This document shows, piece by piece, positions 60,212 through 64,000 of a DNA stretch of 64,000 nucleotides. The notes beneath the pieces were generated by a model, which was not told where the DNA came from, did not search any database, and saw nothing but the letters and a program-made list of their open reading frames with translations. Numbering within the stretch: position 1 is the stretch's first letter; each line of letters opens with the position of its first letter. The stretch is from assembly GCF_020379485.1 (NCBI RefSeq), contig NC_063452.1:55643377-55707376 (forward strand), given 5' to 3'. The position numbers and the translations under genes were made by a program. Source of the DNA: Brassica napus (taxonomy: Eukaryota > Streptophyta > Magnoliopsida > Brassicales > Brassicaceae).

Positions 60212-60658
60212 GCCGGCCTTACCTGTTTGCTACTCGTGGATTCAACCCTCTCATAAGCATCCTAGCATCAGCAAACGCAGAGCTAAATCAACCAATGACA
60301 TCCAACGAAGATGCATAGGCCATTAGTCCAAACCTCGTAAGTTGGCTTAAGACCACAACACCACAAAGCGAAGCTAGCTATCTCGCACTCCCACCAGTAT
60401 CACTACCATACATTATATTGCTGCAACAGCTGCTGCTGATCCTCCTGATGAACTTCCCGCTACATGTGTCAAGTCCCAAGACTTCGCAGTTACCTTTAAA
60501 CCAAAATCGAAACTCAAGCATCATAAACTACCCATCAATAAAGACTTAAGATTTCTTCATTACAAGACAAACCTGAAAGGACGAAAGCTTCAGTTGGGCT
60601 TCCCATACCGAATTCATCCATATCCATCTTCCCAACAATAATCGTCCCAACTATTAAC
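60212..60658 (-). pseudogene. GatA: Broken fragment of glutamyl-tRNA(Gln) amidotransferase subunit A
   Basis: Minus-strand exon pieces 60658-60573 and 60493-60212 are separated by what remains of an intron. The first reads VGKMDMDEFGMGSPTEAF, the second VTAKSWDLTHVAG, then SSSGGSAAAVAA (the amidase serine region), a stop, SDTGGSAR, LCGVVVLKPTYE and, in another frame, FGLMAYASSLDVIG. These follow the order of GatA, an organellar subunit that helps form Gln-tRNA. Stops and frameshifts kill it, and both ends of the gene are absent. Retention of an intron shows it derives from genomic DNA, not a processed transcript. Confidence 0.85.
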
Positions 60659-61289
60659 CTTCTTCACCGCCGTGGCATTGAACAACCGACAATAATGGTC
60701 TGTGATGCGAGAAGAAGCGGTGGAAGGCGATAAAAACTCCGGAGAGAGGACTTAGCTCCTCGCCTCTAGCGATCCTCAAGATCTCTGAACTGCTTATGGA
60801 TGGTGAAAAAACTATTGTGAAAACAATACTAAGTAACTACATAAGAATGGAATCATGTGCTAATCAACAGTAGATGGTTCAATGATGTAATACCTCTTTG
60901 AGGGTTCCTGAGGTTTAGCTAAAAGCTCATTGTATTTTATTTTAAGATCAAACTTCTAAGCTTTTTAGCTTCTCGTAGTCAGAGACTCCTAGCTTATGCT
61001 GAATGAATCTGAAGCAAAACCAAAGAAGGATCATAGAAAAACCAAGAGCTGGGACTACCAAAAACCAAAGCATCATAAAGTATGAATCCAAGATTTTACA
61101 GAGACTATATATATAAAGAAACTATACCTTTGGTGAGAGAATCAACAACTCCATCAGACTCTATATACTTTGATTCAGACAGACTCAGAAACAATTCAAA
61201 ATCTTTTTAAAAGTTGCAGATAATGGTTCATCCCCAGATCTAGCGATTGGTTTCTTTCTTCGTTATAGCCTCAAACAGCTTCTTACCCA
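60659..61289. other. Spacer between gene fragments
   Basis: Moderate-GC sequence with no recognised protein; it may be non-coding parts of the same captured fragments. Confidence 0.35.
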
Positions 61290-61487
61290 TCAGATTATGT
61301 CTCTGACCTTTCCTTGAACACTAACCCTATGTTTCTCCTTTAGAAACTTGAGCAAGTTCGCTTCCCCTCCCTCTTCGATCTTCCCCATCTCCTTCAAAAC
61401 CCTAATTATGTATGTCAACCTAATCATCGAATGCAGCGTAATCCCATTATCCGCAAGATTCTCCCCACCAACTTGCTGCCTATCGAT
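61290..61487 (-). pseudogene. Isolated conserved-looking exon, source unknown
   Basis: After an acceptor-like GTAGTTTAG the minus strand is open for 65 codons: GGENLADNGITLHSMIRL, then TYIIRVLKEMGKIEEGG and ANLLKFLKEKHRVSVQGKV, ending RDII and a stop. The regular helical pattern and normal codon use look like real protein sequence, but I cannot name the family. No adjoining exon was found. Confidence 0.45.
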
Positions 61488-61878
61488 CTAAACTACGACG
61501 TCACTAACCTGAGATCAACAACACGTAGAGGCGCAACTATGTATAAAACAAAAGCGCTACTGGTCTCGCGATCTTCAATGATTAGTACGGGGTAATTTAG
61601 TAAGACGTAGTGTGTTAGTGGGAGTAGATGAGAAGTTTGATTTTGCTGTGAGGGTGGCGTTTTGATGGCGTTTTTAGGAGGTGATCGGAGCTACGGCTAG
61701 CGAGAGGACGACGAAGGAGGTAGTTGGGCTGTTTTATTTCGTGTCAGCCCGTTATAGATGAATGGACATGACCAAAAAGGGCCTCAGAACTCAATAGCCC
61801 AATACGGGAATGAAATGCCACGTGTATTAATTCCCCCAGTGGAGAAAAAAGTCTACTATATATATATATATATATATA
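61488..61878. other. Spacer with (TA)n tract
   Basis: A (TA)n run occupies 61856-61877 directly before the Helitron boundary. No coding sequence is seen. Confidence 0.4.
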
Positions 61879-62434
61879 CTAGATTTTCGAAAAGCGCGGG
61901 TTATTTTGTTGACCGTTTGATAAAATTTAATTGAATTTATATTTTTTTATTAGAAATAAGTAATTTAAAAGTTGTTCTATTATAATGTTTTGAGTTTTAA
62001 ACAGTAATTTCATAGTGTTTTCATATCTAATCTAAACTTTTGGTCGAACCGATAGATCTAGTGATCTATATATAGTATAAAACAAAATGCAGTAAAAATA
62101 AGGTAAAAATCCAAAAATCCCCTATTAACCCGCGTCCGATACCGGTTGATCCGATAAAAACCTAAAACTCTGATAACATATTTTTTAAAGCATTTGATTA
62201 AATAACTCAGATAATTTTAAATGTTACATAAAATTAAATAAGCTTGTGATTCCTTAGACTTTGATGAATTTTTTTATATTTCATTCAAAAAATGAAAAAA
62301 ATAGTAATAGAAAGGAAAAAAAAATTAATTGATATGACAATATTAGTTTTTTATTACTCACCTATTATAATTTTATATTTTATTTATTTTAGATTTAAAA
62401 ATTAATTTATGATAGTTTTAAGATGTTTTTAACG

Positions 62435-62513
62435 CTCAAAATTTGAAGTTAGTTATTTTGTGAAATATTAAGCTAAAATTTGAAGTTAGTTATTTTGTGA
62501 AATATTAAGCTGG
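62435..62513. repeat. Short tandem repeat, about 37-base unit
   Basis: GAAGTTAGTTATTTTGTGAA followed by ATATTAAGCT occurs twice in succession. Confidence 0.8.
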
Positions 62514-62589
62514 TTAGCACATAGTGATCAAATTCGGTATAACTTATGGGCAACAAATATTTTGTACACACTAATTTTGGAATGATAAT

Positions 62590-62943
62590 ATATTGGACAA
62601 TTCTCTCAAATAGACATTTTTAAGTTTTTGTCACAAAATTGACCTCAAAAACTAAAATAACCAAAATATCATTTTTATTTTGAAAATTTTAGTTTTATTT
62701 TATTTTTTTAAATTTGAAATCATATCCCCAAAACCCCACTCCTCAACTCTAAACTCTAAACTCTTAGCTCTAAACCCTTAATTCTAAACCCTAAACCCTA
62801 ATGTCTTGATTAATTAACCCTAGGGGTATAAGTGTATATTTACTTCTTTTGGTAAAACGTTTAAGTCTATTTTGGTCATTTTTATTTTTAAGTTCTATAT
62901 TTGTGACAAAAAAATTTTTAGGTCTATCTTAGAGAATTTCTTT
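62590..62943. mobile_element. MITE with telomere-like interior
   Basis: The left end contains AAGTTTTTGTCACAAAATTG and the right end TTTGTGACAAAAAAATTTT, inverted to each other, closed by TTCTCTCAAATAGAC and GTCTATCTTAGAGAA. The interior carries CTCTAAACCC and CCCTAAACCCTAA repeats. It is related to the MITE at 42292-42585. Confidence 0.65.
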
Positions 62944-63529
62944 AATTTCTTTAATATATTTGATACTATTTATTAATTTATTCTAGTGTAATTTTTGAAT
63001 TGCAGTATTGGTAGTATATTAAACTTCATAAGTTATGCACTCCAAAAATAATAGTGTTTTTCATTGAAAGAGTAGTTAAAATATTATAGTATTTACATAA
63101 ACCAAAATATTGACTTTTTTGGAATTTTGAACATATCAACATATCAACTTTAAAGAGTGTATGATCTTGTTCTCGTAGATGGAATATTTGTAGCAATCAT
63201 AATATTTTACGTAACCGTTTAGCAAATGAAGAAATGGTGAAATATAAGTTCCGACGATAGGTTCAATTTTTTTAAAAAAATTAATAAAAAAGGTTAATAA
63301 GCTGTAAATACACATGTCTTGGTGATAGTAAATTTAGTGTGCGTGACAAAAATGAGAAATTAATCAAATGGGCTATTGAATTTTACTAACGGTTACTGAA
63401 TTTATATGGTAATTGTGTCTATTGGTTATAATTGGTTAAAGGTATACGAAATCTCAGCATGATAAAAACAAATCTCAAGACTACTGTCCGGTTAGAGAAA
63501 ATAAAGGTAGGATCATGATATAATAAAGG

Positions 63530-63765
63530 GAGAATTGCCAAGTGTGACTCAAAACTTGGAGTCAAACCCAAAACAATACCCCAACTTGGGTCAAAGGCAA
63601 AAGTAACCTAAAAGGCTATTGAAATTACAACTATCCCCTTGTGACCAAACAAGAAAACGAAATTTTTTTTACGTTTCTACCCCTCGCAAGTCGTCTGTTT
63701 AGACGACTTGAAAATAAGTCGTCCAGACGACTTAACTGAAAGCCGTCTGGACAGTTAGTCTTAAA
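63530..63765. repeat. Brassica-type repeat with AAGTCGTC inverted motifs
   Basis: Alternating AAGTCGTC and GACGACTT words (63688-63745) could form short hairpins. The preceding text (AATTGCCAAGTGTGACTCAA) looks like the end of a repeat family. The remainder to 64000 shows no gene. Confidence 0.45.
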
Positions 63766-64000
63766 CATAATTTAAAAATTTTGTAAAAAATATTTTGATA
63801 AGTGAAAAATGGGAATTATGTAATTAACATATGTCTTAGGAGGTATAAATTAAGATATAACAAATTTCAATTGTTTTCAGCATAGATGAGTGAAAGTAGT
63901 GAGTCATGATATTCTTAAGTTTATGTTTCATCAACATATGTTGTAGTATTGTATGTGTTCTTAGGGTTAGATTTTGGAAAGCATTAAAACCGTTTTTGAA

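Larger units (their letters stand above)
61879..64000 (-). mobile_element. Helitron 3' end on the minus strand, extent unknown
   Basis: On the minus strand the sequence ends AACCCGCGCTTTTCGAAAATCTAG followed by T, a typical Helitron 3' terminus preceded by A on the plus strand (61878). I could not find the 5' TC terminus before the window ends, so the right boundary is not known. Interior sequence near 62100 resembles the Helitron at 18600-19717. Confidence 0.6.

Overview
The window is plant nuclear DNA, almost certainly from Brassica or a close relative in the Brassicaceae. Telomere-type TTTAGGG motifs, split genes with GT-AG introns, and many Helitrons, CACTA and MITE copies point to a plant. 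Two neighbouring intact genes (a receptor-like kinase and a DUF946 protein) resemble, from memory, Arabidopsis loci At5g18500 and At5g18490, which suggests retained collinearity with Arabidopsis chromosome 5. Most of the window is AT-rich repeat, and many of the short open frames are noise.

Layout. 1-3.7 kb: a tandemly duplicated block of about 1.5 kb in which pieces of terpene synthase exons sit between inverted repeats and telomere-like foldback cassettes. 3.7-7.2 kb: AT-rich spacer with a small tandem repeat and a foldback element, ending in a Helitron-like 3' terminus. 7.2-9.7 kb: a complete seven-exon terpene synthase gene on the plus strand with a Harbinger-type MITE in intron 2. 9.95-14.7 kb: a complete but coding-dead Ty1/Copia retrotransposon on the minus strand with short LTRs. 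14.7-24 kb: AT-rich DNA with three non-autonomous Helitrons and a Stowaway-like MITE. 24.4-26.5 kb: an intact seven-exon kinase gene (minus). 28.9-31.4 kb: an intact two-exon DUF946 gene (plus). 31.7-48.3 kb: a head-to-tail and nested train of non-autonomous Helitrons, carrying a 2.8 kb CACTA element, a MITE, internal duplications and a decayed captured gene piece. 48.5-50.1 kb: an F-box/FBD gene (plus). 52.2-55.2 kb: an unrecognised, internally repeated gene or pseudogene. 55.6-61.5 kb: gene fragments (monoacylglycerol-lipase-like, truncated neprosin-like, broken GatA, and one unrecognised exon). 61.9-64 kb: the edge of another Helitron, a MITE and a short inverted-repeat motif.

Four protein-coding genes look intact: terpene synthase (556 aa), kinase (487 aa), DUF946 protein (551 aa) and F-box/FBD protein (496 aa). 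They are not an operon or evident pathway cluster. What links them is transposon activity: two of the four have a Helitron 3' terminus lying directly upstream of the start codon, and the terpene synthase family has also supplied exon pieces to the repeat block at the left end.
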